From Lautropia sp. SCN 69-89 (GTDB lineage Bacteria; Pseudomonadota; Gammaproteobacteria; Burkholderiales; Burkholderiaceae_E), in contig MEED01000024.1 of assembly GCA_001724855.1 (NCBI GenBank), forward strand, positions 1 through 48,940: DNA of 48,940 bases, in the 5' to 3' direction. The position numbers and the translations under genes are program-made. The notes beneath the pieces are model-generated. The model saw only the letters and a program-made list of their open reading frames with translations. It searched no databases and had not been told where the DNA came from. Shown one piece after another: positions 1 to 6,600 of the stretch (its first letter is position 1; each line of letters opens with the position of its first letter).

Positions 1-99
1 GGAATCGGTCACGATCAACCGGATTCCCCGGTCACGATCCGCCGGATTGCCCGGTCACGTTCGACCGGATTGCCCGGTCACGTTGCGCCGGAATACGCA
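1..99. mobile_element. End of an IS21-type insertion sequence (partial)
   Basis: The first 99 bases are unrelated to the hsdR reading frame, which becomes recognisable from about position 100. Read on the minus strand, the outer tip would be TGCGTATTCCGG (complement of about 88-99), followed inward by repeated GTGACCGG blocks. A TG-started end carrying several internal copies of a transposase-site-like repeat is typical of IS21-family elements. The transposase genes would lie to the left of the window, so family assignment is an inference from the end structure only. The element interrupts hsdR. Confidence 0.5.
19..87. repeat. Three 23-bp tandem repeats inside the IS end
   Basis: Units at 19-41, 42-64 and 65-87 are each 23 bp and share the pattern CCGGATT, then S, then CCCGGTCACGWT plus three or four variable bases. 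A partial unit occupies 1-18 and a diverged start of another follows at 88. Such arrays at element ends usually bind the transposase. Period and positions are read directly from the sequence; the function is inferred. Confidence 0.75.
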
Positions 100-410
100 T
101 CGATGGTGCCGCGCTTGCTCACCTCACCCTGCAGCCGCGCCAGGAACTTGCGCCGCGTCGGCCCGTCCTGACCGAGATCGAGCGCCTCGCACACTTCCGG
201 CTGCGTCTCACGCAGGAAGGCCGCAAGTTGCGCGAGGTCCACGCAGTACTCGCGGTCGTACTCCTCCGCTGCACCGCAGATCCAGCCGGCGGCGTAGGTC
301 GCCGGGCGCTGCTGCACCATGTTGGCCGGCACGCCCGGGTCGCACGGCGCGCCGGTCAGCGCCGTGCAGATCAGGCGTTCGAGGCCACGCTCGGAGGTGT
401 CGCTGGTCAT
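100..410 (-). pseudogene. hsdR: Type I restriction endonuclease R subunit, N-terminal fragment
   Basis: From ATG at 410 the frame reads MTSDTSERGLERLICTALTG and continues to a TRRKFLARLQ...KRGTID segment. I recognise this as the N-terminal region of HsdR, the ATP-dependent translocase and nuclease subunit of type I restriction systems. A normal HsdR is roughly 1,000 residues; about 103 native residues remain here. After GTID the frame enters the IS end and stops at 78. The nuclease and helicase motifs are missing, so the product cannot cut DNA. The gene lies downstream of hsdM in the same direction, but no hsdS lies between them. Confidence 0.8.
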
Positions 411-432
411 GGCACCCGCCCCCGGAGCGGGT

Positions 433-468
433 CTTTGCTCGATCCTTTGCTAAAACCTTTGCTGGACG
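433..468. repeat. 12-bp tandem repeat, three copies
   Basis: CTTTGCT recurs at 433, 445 and 457 with five-base spacers, giving a period of exactly 12 bp. On the minus strand this is AGCAAAG, about 23-55 bases upstream of the hsdR start at 410. A small ACCCGC/GCGGGT inverted repeat lies between the array and the start. The array may have arisen when the locus was deleted. Function unknown. Confidence 0.55.
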
Positions 469-600
469 AAGGAATCGAGCCAACTCCTAGCAAAGCCGTA
501 ACGGCCTTCGACGAGACCCGAAGACTTCAGCCGTCGGTGCTCGTCACGATCGATTCGCTGCCCCTTCTGCACCCGATCGAGCAGCATCACCTGCCCAAGG
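450..600 (-). pseudogene. C-terminal remnant of an ATP-binding/DNA-binding protein of restriction loci
   Basis: In a frame different from hsdM, the minus strand reads LGQVMLLDRVQKGQRIDRDE followed by HRRLKSSGLVEGRY, then diverges and stops at 450. This resembles part of the C-terminal region of AlbA_2/RecG-like ATP-binding proteins often encoded inside type I restriction operons. Only about 40 residues remain. The fragment overlaps the end of the hsdM frame (stop and ATG share a base at 587). This suggests that a deletion joined hsdM to the tail of this gene, removing the 3' end of hsdM and probably hsdS. The family match is from memory and is moderate. Confidence 0.45.
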
Positions 601-1750
601 TCGAGGTCGGTTCGGCGATGCGGCTGCCGAGCTTCGTGCCGTGCTTCATCTTGCTGAGCATGTTGGCCAGGAACAGCATCTGGCCGTCGCTCGAGCGGGT
701 GATGAGCGAGTACTCGGGGTCGCCAGCGTGGTCGATGACGAAGCGCGGGTCCTTGATGCCGTCCTTGCCGCCCATGCGCTCGAGGTCGCTCTTCCAGCTC
801 TTGCCATAGGGCGGGTTGGAGAGCATGAAGTCGAATTCGCGCGACGGGAAGGCGTCGTTGGCGAGCGTGGAGTGCTCCGGGCCGCCGACGATGTTGTCCG
901 CGGCGTCGCCTTCGCCCTTGAGCAGCAGGTCGGCCTTGCAGATGGCGTAGGTCTCGGCGTTGATCTCCTGGCCGTAGAGGTGCGTGGCGACTTGCTTGCC
1001 GTGCTGCCTTGCCAGCTCCTGAAGCGTTTCCTCGGCGACCGTCAGCATGCCGCCGGTGCCGAGCGCTCCGTCGTAGAGCAGGTAGGTGCCGGACTCGATC
1101 TCGTCCGCGATCGGCAGAAAGAGAAGCTTTGCCATGAGCTTCACGGCGTCGCGCGGCGTCCAGTGTTCGCCGGCCTCCTCGTTGTTCTCTTCGTTGAAGC
1201 GCCGGACCAGCTCCTCGAACACCGTGCCCATGCCGTGGTTGTCGAGGCCGGCGTGCTTGACCGAGCGGTCGCCGTTCAACACCGGGTTGGGGCTGAGGTT
1301 GATGTCCGGCGAGAGGAACTTCTCGATCAGCGTGCCCAGCGCATCGGCCTTCGACAGCCGCGGGATCTGGTTGCGGAATTCGAAGTTCTCGAGGACGTCC
1401 TGCACGTTTGGCGAGAAGCCATCGAGGTAGGCCTCGAAGTCCGCCTTGAGCTGCTGTTGGCTGGCGCGGGCCTTGAGGTCGCGCAGCGTGAACCGGGACG
1501 TGTTGTCGAAGGCCTGGCCGGCGGCCTGGCGAAGGGCCTGATCCTGGTTGGTGATTCCGGCTTTGTCGAGCGAGGCCTTCATGTCGAGCACGGCCTGCTT
1601 GGTGGGCTCGAGCACGGCATCAAGGCGACGGAGCACCGTCATCGGCAGGATGACGTCGCGGTACTTGCCGCGGACGTAGAGATCCCGCAGGACATCGTCG
1701 GCGATGCCCCAGATGAAGTTGGCGATCCAGTTGAGTTGGGTCGGTTCCAT
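587..1750 (-). pseudogene. hsdM: Type I restriction-modification DNA methyltransferase M subunit, 3'-truncated
   Basis: 387 residues starting MEPTQLNWIANFIWGIADDV. HsdM uses SAM to methylate adenine in the target site chosen by HsdS. The HsdM N-terminal helical domain (about 1-150) is followed by a SAM-binding motif I at 227-234 (DGALGTGG; the usual Cys is Leu here) and the catalytic NPPY at 312-315. The match to the family ends near residue 380 (GTKLGSRIAE); the last few residues read into unrelated sequence. Family members run to about 500 residues, so the C-terminal end of the catalytic domain and the HsdS-contacting tail are missing. The ATG at 1750 lies 3 bases after the fic stop, so the two are co-transcribed. 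Activity is doubtful without the C terminus and hsdS. Confidence 0.8.
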
Positions 1751-1753
1751 GGT

Positions 1754-2920
1754 TCATAGTCCGCCATCGCTGAACAGTGCAATGTACGGTGCATAGCGAA
1801 AGCGCCGGTTCCGCGCATAGCCGGTCATCTCGCTCAGCACACCCAGCTTCACCAGCCGGGACACCAGGCTGTTTGCCGCTGCGTAGGTGGTGCCGGTCAT
1901 CTTCTGCACGTCATTCACGGCGACGATCGGGCGGTCGAACAGCGATTCGAGGACCTTGTGGCCGTTACCCGCCGCGCGGCCGAGTTGCGCCGTGATCGCG
2001 GCGCGGTGCTGCTCGCGCAGTTGCAGGATTCGCCGCGCGGTCTCCGCGGCCTCGCCGGCCACCTCGATCACGCCGCGCAGGAAGAACGCGAGCCACGCTT
2101 CCCAGGCCCCCTGGTCGCGGACCGCCTGCAAGTGCTCGTAGTAAGTCCGCCGGTGCTGCTTGAAGTAGTGCGACAGATACAGCACCGGCTTGTGCAGGAC
2201 GCCGCGCTCGGTGAGCAGGAACGTGATCAGCAGCCGCCCGACGCGCCCGTTGCCGTCGAGGAACGGGTGAATCGTCTCGAACTGCACGTGCGCGAGCGCG
2301 ATCTTCACCAGCGGCGGCAGGTCGTCGGAGGCGTGCAGGAAGTTCTCCAGATCTCCTAGCGCCGCGGGCACCGCGTGGTGCGGCGGCGGCACGAAGGTCG
2401 CGGTGTTCAGCGTGCAGCCAGCCGGGCCGATCCAGTTCTGGCTGGTGCGCAGCTCACCCGGCTGGAGCCTGCCGCCGCGCACGCCGCGTATCAGCTCGGC
2501 GTGGATCTCGCGGATCAGCCGCACCGAAACCGGCAGCTCGGCGAGTCGCGCCAGGCCGTGGTTCATGGCGCGCACATAGTTGATCACTTCGTCCACGTCG
2601 CGCGGCAGGTTCTGCTCGAAGAGTTGCGCCTCGGCGGCGAGCAGGTCCTGCAGCGAGCTTTGCGTGCCCTCGATCTGGCTGGAGAGCACCGCCTCCTTGC
2701 GCACGTACATGAAGACGAAGAGGTCCGGGTTCGGCAGGGTGAGCACCGAGCCGTCGAGCCGGCCCAGCGCCCGGTCGGCGGCGGAAAGCAGGCCCTGAAG
2801 CTCGCCGCCCAATGCGAGTGTGGGCTGTGGCGGCAGGGGTGCCGGCATGAACGCGCGATAGCCCGTGGGCTGGGTGATGTAGCGTCCCGCTCGGGTCGGG
2901 GCTTCGCCGACGGTCGCCAT
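1754..2920 (-). CDS. Fic family protein (probable AMP-transferase) with C-terminal winged helix
   Basis: 388 residues. The Fic core motif HPFLDGNGRVGR is at 218-229, with the catalytic His218 and the nucleotide-anchoring GNGR. An inhibitory-helix motif of S-x-x-x-E-G type (SSQIEGT, 80-86) precedes the core, so the enzyme should be a self-inhibited class II Fic. The C-terminal 80 residues look like a winged helix-turn-helix. Family proteins transfer AMP to hydroxyl side chains of partner proteins; the target is not predictable. It is the first gene of the fic-hsdM unit, and Fic proteins are common in type I restriction islands. It appears intact although its neighbours are decayed. ATG at 2920 was chosen because it precedes the conserved N-terminal region. 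Confidence 0.9.
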   Translation of the reverse strand: MATVGEAPTRAGRYITQPTGYRAFMPAPLPPQPTLALGGELQGLLSAADRALGRLDGSVLTLPNPDLFVFMYVRKEAVLSSQIEGTQSSLQDLLAAEAQLFEQNLPRDVDEVINYVRAMNHGLARLAELPVSVRLIREIHAELIRGVRGGRLQPGELRTSQNWIGPAGCTLNTATFVPPPHHAVPAALGDLENFLHASDDLPPLVKIALAHVQFETIHPFLDGNGRVGRLLITFLLTERGVLHKPVLYLSHYFKQHRRTYYEHLQAVRDQGAWEAWLAFFLRGVIEVAGEAAETARRILQLREQHRAAITAQLGRAAGNGHKVLESLFDRPIVAVNDVQKMTGTTYAAANSLVSRLVKLGVLSEMTGYARNRRFRYAPYIALFSDGGL

Positions 2921-3069
2921 CCAGATGGCTGCCTTTCGTATGGGGCCGGAATTGCTCCATATGATAGGTAGTCTTTAACAAGAGAGGAAGGTGGCGGCCT
3001 TGTTTTAGTTTCCGGAGGGTTCGAGATCGGGACAGGCCGCCGCCCGCTCGACTTTCCTCGGGCGCCGCG

Positions 3070-3476
3070 TCACGACACCGTCCACCACGGTACGGCCAGC
3101 ACGTCGGGGGTCAGCCACTCGATCGTGCGACCGGTGTGCAGCAGGAGTCCGGCGCGCGCCTTGCGCCCGTACTCCTGCCGGAAGGTGCGCAGGTGCGCGC
3201 GGTCGGCGAGGCGCGGCTTCGAGGTGCAGCGCAACGCCAGTGTCGCCCCGGAAGATCCTGGGTGACTTGATGAGCCGCTTCGTACGCTTCTCCGCGCAGG
3301 CCGGCAGGCGCACGAGCAGGTACGAGGTCTCCAGCAGAGTGAGCCAGCGGTGTACCGTCGGCTGCGGCAGGCCGACGTCGCTGCCCAGCTCGGTCTGGTT
3401 GAGGAGCTGCCACACGCGCAGGCAGGCGGCGCGCATCAGGCGGCGGAAGTCGGGTAGCGCGCTGATCGTGAGCGGA
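3070..3476 (-). pseudogene. Remnant of a DUF4143-type AAA ATPase
   Basis: The minus strand reads ISALPDFRRLM, then NQTELGSDVGLPQPTVHRWL and LLETSYLLVRLPA...SPRIFRGDTGVALHL. These match the C-terminal region of DUF4143 AAA ATPases. The match then jumps frame and continues as SKPRLADRAHLRTFRQEYGR...HTGRTIEWLTPDVLAVPWWT, ending at a stop at 3070-3072. The N-terminal ATPase domain is absent, and part of the nuclease-like middle region was deleted near 3235 with a frameshift. Longer open frames across this stretch are artefacts of GC-rich sequence. No function is expected. Confidence 0.65.
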
Positions 3477-3482
3477 TGGGCG

Positions 3483-4565
3483 CTACAGCAACCCGTCGTC
3501 CTCGAGGTCTCGTAGCGCGTCGGGGCGGATCATCACCTTGTATTTCCTGCGCAGCGGCACGACTCCGGGATCGAAGTTCCTCAGCAGGTCCTCGTGCTGC
3601 GCGGCAACGAACTCGCGCATGCGCTCGGCTTCGCGCGCTTCCAGCGCACGCAGTCCGGCCAACGGACGTCCCATGCGCCGGCAGTCGTTCAGGAACGTCG
3701 CGAACCGGACCGCCGCGAGCGCCTCCGGATCACTGAAGACGACGAGCAGGTTGCGCTCGTCCGGGCGCTGATCCTCCCACGGGTGGTCGTCGAGGAAGCA
3801 CACGTGCCGGCGCTGCTCGCAGAAAATCCGACCCAGTTCGCTGCGGCGACGGGACTGCTCCTCCCAGACCCTGTGCTTCAACTCCCCGAGCAGCGCTTCC
3901 TGTCCACCGGCGTCCACCCGCATGTCCCACCGGACGGAACCGCTCTCGTCGCGCTTGCCGTCTTCCGGTCCACGGACATGACGATGCGGAATGCGGACTT
4001 CGATCTCGGCGTTCGCGGCTTCCTCCATGGAGCCGTACAGATGCCAGGACGCCATCGTCAACGTCAGGTAGCACAGTCGCCCGTCCACGAGCACGCGCGC
4101 CCATGTGCCGTGCAGCGAACCGGTGTAGGGCTCCGCCACGTAGCCCTCGAACTCGCGCTGGTTGGCGTCCTGCTGGAAGGCGTGGTCGTTGCGATCGTAG
4201 TCGAGCAGTGTCGCGAAATCGAGGATGCTGCTGCCTTCGGCAAAGTGCTCGTTGAGCGAGAAGGTGTCTTCACCGATTCCCTGGAGTGGCTGCAACCACT
4301 CGTTGACGCGGTTCTGCAAATCGAGCGGGACGCGGCCGCGAGACTCGAGCCTGGCCCGCGCTACGCGACGACGCTCGCCGTGCTCGCGCAGCAGCGCCGA
4401 GAGGATGGCCTCGCGGTCGTCGTTGGGCAGATTCACTCGATACCGGAGCTGTTCCTCGGCCGACCACGTGAAGAACTCGGGGCGGGCGACCATCACCGCA
4501 CGGCGCAGTTCGGGCGTCCAGCGGTCGAAGCCGGTGACGCATGCGGGGTCGGAGGCGGGAGTCAC
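3483..4565 (-). CDS. Hypothetical protein, 360 residues
   Basis: I do not recognise this protein. It starts at GTG 4565, preceded by GGAGG 12 bases upstream, and opens MTPASDPACVTGFDRWTPEL. It is soluble, rich in Glu, Asp and Arg, and has no signal peptide or membrane segment. The C-terminal third has charged helices (REAERMREF and similar). The gene ends 6-7 bases before the DUF4143 remnant begins, so it may have replaced the 5' part of that gene. It lies in a cluster with restriction, Fic and toxin-antitoxin genes, which suggests a defence or mobile-element role, but nothing in the sequence shows an activity. A later ATG at 4493 is possible. Confidence 0.65.
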   Translation of the reverse strand: MTPASDPACVTGFDRWTPELRRAVMVARPEFFTWSAEEQLRYRVNLPNDDREAILSALLREHGERRRVARARLESRGRVPLDLQNRVNEWLQPLQGIGEDTFSLNEHFAEGSSILDFATLLDYDRNDHAFQQDANQREFEGYVAEPYTGSLHGTWARVLVDGRLCYLTLTMASWHLYGSMEEAANAEIEVRIPHRHVRGPEDGKRDESGSVRWDMRVDAGGQEALLGELKHRVWEEQSRRRSELGRIFCEQRRHVCFLDDHPWEDQRPDERNLLVVFSDPEALAAVRFATFLNDCRRMGRPLAGLRALEAREAERMREFVAAQHEDLLRNFDPGVVPLRRKYKVMIRPDALRDLEDDGLL

Positions 4566-4644
4566 GAGCGTAATTTTCCTCCGAGACGGCGCGGATGGGG
4601 CGGTCCGCCAGCCGGACGATCGGCACGCTGCACTCGCTACCGAG

Positions 4645-4712
4645 CGCTACCGATTGATGCGTTTGCATTCGCGGAATCGATTTCACGAGCGGAAACGCAT
4701 CAATCGGTAGCG
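4645..4712. repeat. Perfect 20-bp inverted repeat with 28-base loop
   Basis: CGCTACCGATTGATGCGTTT at 4645-4664 is exactly complementary to 4693-4712. The loop (4665-4692) contains the palindrome AATCGATT. It lies in the 220-base gap between the vapC stop and the start of the hypothetical gene, both on the minus strand. There is no T-run, so a standard intrinsic terminator is unlikely. Size and symmetry fit a small mobile palindrome (REP or MITE-like) or a protein-binding site. Confidence 0.8.
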
Positions 4713-4785
4713 ACGCCTCCGCAAGCGGCGTTCGTTTCGGCCGACGGCGAATATTGCGTGGCGGCGAGCCGTACAGGCGGGACCA

Positions 4786-5190
4786 TCACGGCGCCATCAG
4801 CGCTTCGGCGAGCGACCGGGTCAGCGAAGGCGCCGCCGCGCGCAGGCGTGCGTCTTCCGTGACCAGCGGCGAGCGCAGTTTCTCGGCAACCGCGAGGAAC
4901 CGGGCGTCATAGGCCGAGACGCCGAAGCGGCGGGCGTGCTCGAGAGCCACGCGATGCGGCAGCGCGATCAGGCCCCGCAGCCGCGATTCCGCGGTGGCGA
5001 GCAAGGCTTCGGCCTGGCTGCGGGCGAGGTCTCCGCTGCGCTCGTAGGTGGCGAGGATGTTGGAGAACTCGATCAGCAGGAAGGCTTCGCTCCTCCACTC
5101 CGGGTCGAGGGCGTAGAGGGCCTGGGCGTCCCGGGTCCGGTCGCCCTCGATCAGCAGGTAGGCGACGATGTTCGTGTCGACGACCAGCAC
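4786..5190 (-). CDS. vapC: PIN-domain toxin, VapC-like ribonuclease
   Basis: 134 residues from GTG at 5190 (VLVVDTNIVAYLLIEG). The fold and the acidic residues fit a PIN-domain nuclease: Asp5 in the DTN motif, Glu41, Asp95 in YDARFLA and Asp113 in TED. VapC toxins cut specific RNAs using Mg2+ and are neutralised by the antitoxin encoded just upstream. A longer frame begins at TTG 5223 inside the antitoxin, but the GTG matches the usual family start right before the first beta strand and leaves a 13-base gap after the antitoxin stop. The pair forms a typical two-gene operon. Confidence 0.88.
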   Translation of the reverse strand: MLVVDTNIVAYLLIEGDRTRDAQALYALDPEWRSEAFLLIEFSNILATYERSGDLARSQAEALLATAESRLRGLIALPHRVALEHARRFGVSAYDARFLAVAEKLRSPLVTEDARLRAAAPSLTRSLAEALMAP

Positions 5191-5203
5191 GATCCGGCGC
5201 CGT

Positions 5204-5434
5204 TCAGTCGCGCCCGGCGGCAATCGCCGCCTCGATCTCGTCGATGTTCAAGGGCCTGCGTCGCTCGAGCTTCACGGGTTTCGGCGGGCGCGTCGGCGGC
5301 TCGGCGCTGGGCGCATGCGCCAGGCCGATCTCGAGCAGTTGCGCGATCGCGTCCTTCAGTTTCTGGTCGCGTGCCGCCGCGCGCATGCGAATGCGCCGGG
5401 CGAGGTCGTCAGGCAGTTCGAGGGTGGTCTTCAC
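5204..5434 (-). CDS. vapB: VapB-like antitoxin
   Basis: 76 residues from GTG at 5434: VKTTLELPDDLARRIRMRAA, then an alpha-helical stretch and a Pro-rich, basic tail (PPTRPPKPVKLERRR). The N terminus reads as a ribbon-helix-helix DNA-binding domain; the tail should wrap around the toxin. Such antitoxins bind the toxin and repress their own operon. The frame is open upstream to 5587, but conserved sequence starts at the GTG, and a candidate promoter (GATAAT) sits just before it. A 13-base gap separates it from vapC. Confidence 0.82.
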   Translation of the reverse strand: MKTTLELPDDLARRIRMRAAARDQKLKDAIAQLLEIGLAHAPSAEPPTRPPKPVKLERRRPLNIDEIEAAIAAGRD

Positions 5435-5439
5435 CCGGC

Positions 5440-5475
5440 AATTATCCCAGAAATATGGCATTCGGGGAATATGGG
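5440..5475 (-). promoter_or_regulatory. Candidate vapBC promoter and operator
   Basis: On the minus strand a GATAAT box, -10-like, lies within the 15 bases before the vapB GTG. On the plus strand AATATGG occurs twice, at 5452-5458 and 5468-5474, spaced 16 bases start to start, with GCATTCGGGG between. Direct heptamers this close to the start would suit binding by ribbon-helix-helix dimers. No good -35 was found, so the promoter is tentative. Confidence 0.4.
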
Positions 5476-5571
5476 CAGTCCCTCGTCGCTCGGGGCCAGC
5501 GTGTACGATTCCGGGGCGCGGGCCGCTACCGGCCTGCGACTGGCGCAATCCATCTCCGAGACCACCCCACG

Positions 5572-6600
5572 ATGACGGACCCCTCATCGCTCGACGCCGA
5601 TCGGCTGCTCGGGCTCTACCACACGATGTGCCGCATCCGCGCGTTCGAGGACGCGGCCGAGGAGGCCAGCCGCGGCGGCGTGGCCGCGTTCGGCCAGGCG
5701 GGAAGCGGGCGTGCGCAGGTGCGCGGGCCGCTGCACCTTTCCACCGGGCAGGAGGCAGTGGCCACCGGCGTGTGCGCGCATCTGCGCGCCGACGACTGGC
5801 TGACCTCGACGCACCGTGGGCACGGCCACACGATCGCCAAGGGCGCGAACCTCGAGCGGATGATGCATGAGCTGTTCGGCCGCGCGAGCGGCTTTTGCGG
5901 CGGCAAGGGCGGGTCGATGCACATCGCCGACTTCTCGGTGGGCATGCTCGGCGCCAACGGCGTGGTCGCCGCCGGGATCCCGATCGCGGTCGGTGCGGCG
6001 CAATCGATGCGGGTGCAGGGCCGCGACGCGATCGCGACGACCTTTTTCGGCGATGGCGCGCTCAATCGCGGGCCGTTCGCCGAGAGCCTGAACTGGGCGG
6101 CCGCGTTCGAGCTGCCGGTGCTGTTCGTCTGCGAGGACAACCGCTGGTCGGCCACGACGCGCACCGAGGCCATGTCGGCCGGCGAAGGCGCGGCGGCGCG
6201 CGCCCGCGGTTTCGGCGTGCCGGCGATCGAAGTCGACGGCATGGACGTCGAGGCGGTCTGGACGGCAGCGCGCGAACTGGTGGCGCAGGTGCGCGCGGGC
6301 GAGGGTCCTCGACTGCTGCACGCGAAGACCTACCGGTTCAAGGGCCACGTCTCGGTCGATCCGGCCGCGTATCGCGACCCGCGCGAGCTCGCGGCGGCGA
6401 TGAACGACGATCCGCTGCTGCTCGCGCAGCGCAGGCTGGTCGAGCGCGGCGTCGCGAACGAGGCGATCGAGGCGCGGATGCGCGCGGCGCGCGACGAGGT
6501 CGCCGCGGCGCTGGCCTCGGCCGACGCCGCAGCGTGGCCGCAGCTGCAGGCGGCGTTCGAGGACGTACAGGACACCGGGAGCGGCCGATGGTTCAGCTGA
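5572..6600 (+). CDS. Thiamine pyrophosphate-dependent dehydrogenase E1 component, alpha subunit
   Basis: 342 residues. The TPP-binding signature runs from GDGALN (160-165) to the closing Asn190 of VCEDN. HLSTGQEAV (55-63) and THRGHGHTIAKG (80-91) are standard for E1 alpha of pyruvate, acetoin or branched-chain 2-oxo acid dehydrogenases. The protein would decarboxylate a 2-oxo acid or acetoin and pass the acyl unit to a lipoyl-E2. An insertion of about 12 residues (near 38-50) precedes the HLSTGQ motif. The beta subunit follows with a 13-base overlap. No E2 or E3 is nearby, so the substrate is open; acetoin/pyruvate-type is my best guess. ATG 5572 is where homology begins. Confidence 0.88.
   Translation: MTDPSSLDADRLLGLYHTMCRIRAFEDAAEEASRGGVAAFGQAGSGRAQVRGPLHLSTGQEAVATGVCAHLRADDWLTSTHRGHGHTIAKGANLERMMHELFGRASGFCGGKGGSMHIADFSVGMLGANGVVAAGIPIAVGAAQSMRVQGRDAIATTFFGDGALNRGPFAESLNWAAAFELPVLFVCEDNRWSATTRTEAMSAGEGAAARARGFGVPAIEVDGMDVEAVWTAARELVAQVRAGEGPRLLHAKTYRFKGHVSVDPAAYRDPRELAAAMNDDPLLLAQRRLVERGVANEAIEARMRAARDEVAAALASADAAAWPQLQAAFEDVQDTGSGRWFS

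Noticed and set aside
1-87. CRISPR array
   Set aside because: Repeats of 23 bp are directly joined without spacers and lie at the edge of an insertion element.
641-1759. 372-codon plus-strand frame over hsdM
   Set aside because: Antisense shadow with no domain; hsdM on the minus strand has the methyltransferase motifs.
4566-4785. tRNA or attachment site in the gap with the inverted repeat
   Set aside because: No cloverleaf, T-loop or CCA pattern fits; only the 20-bp inverted repeat is present.
5188-5223. TTG 5223 as vapC start
   Set aside because: It would overlap the antitoxin and add 11 Arg-rich residues not typical of PIN toxins; GTG 5190 matches the family start.
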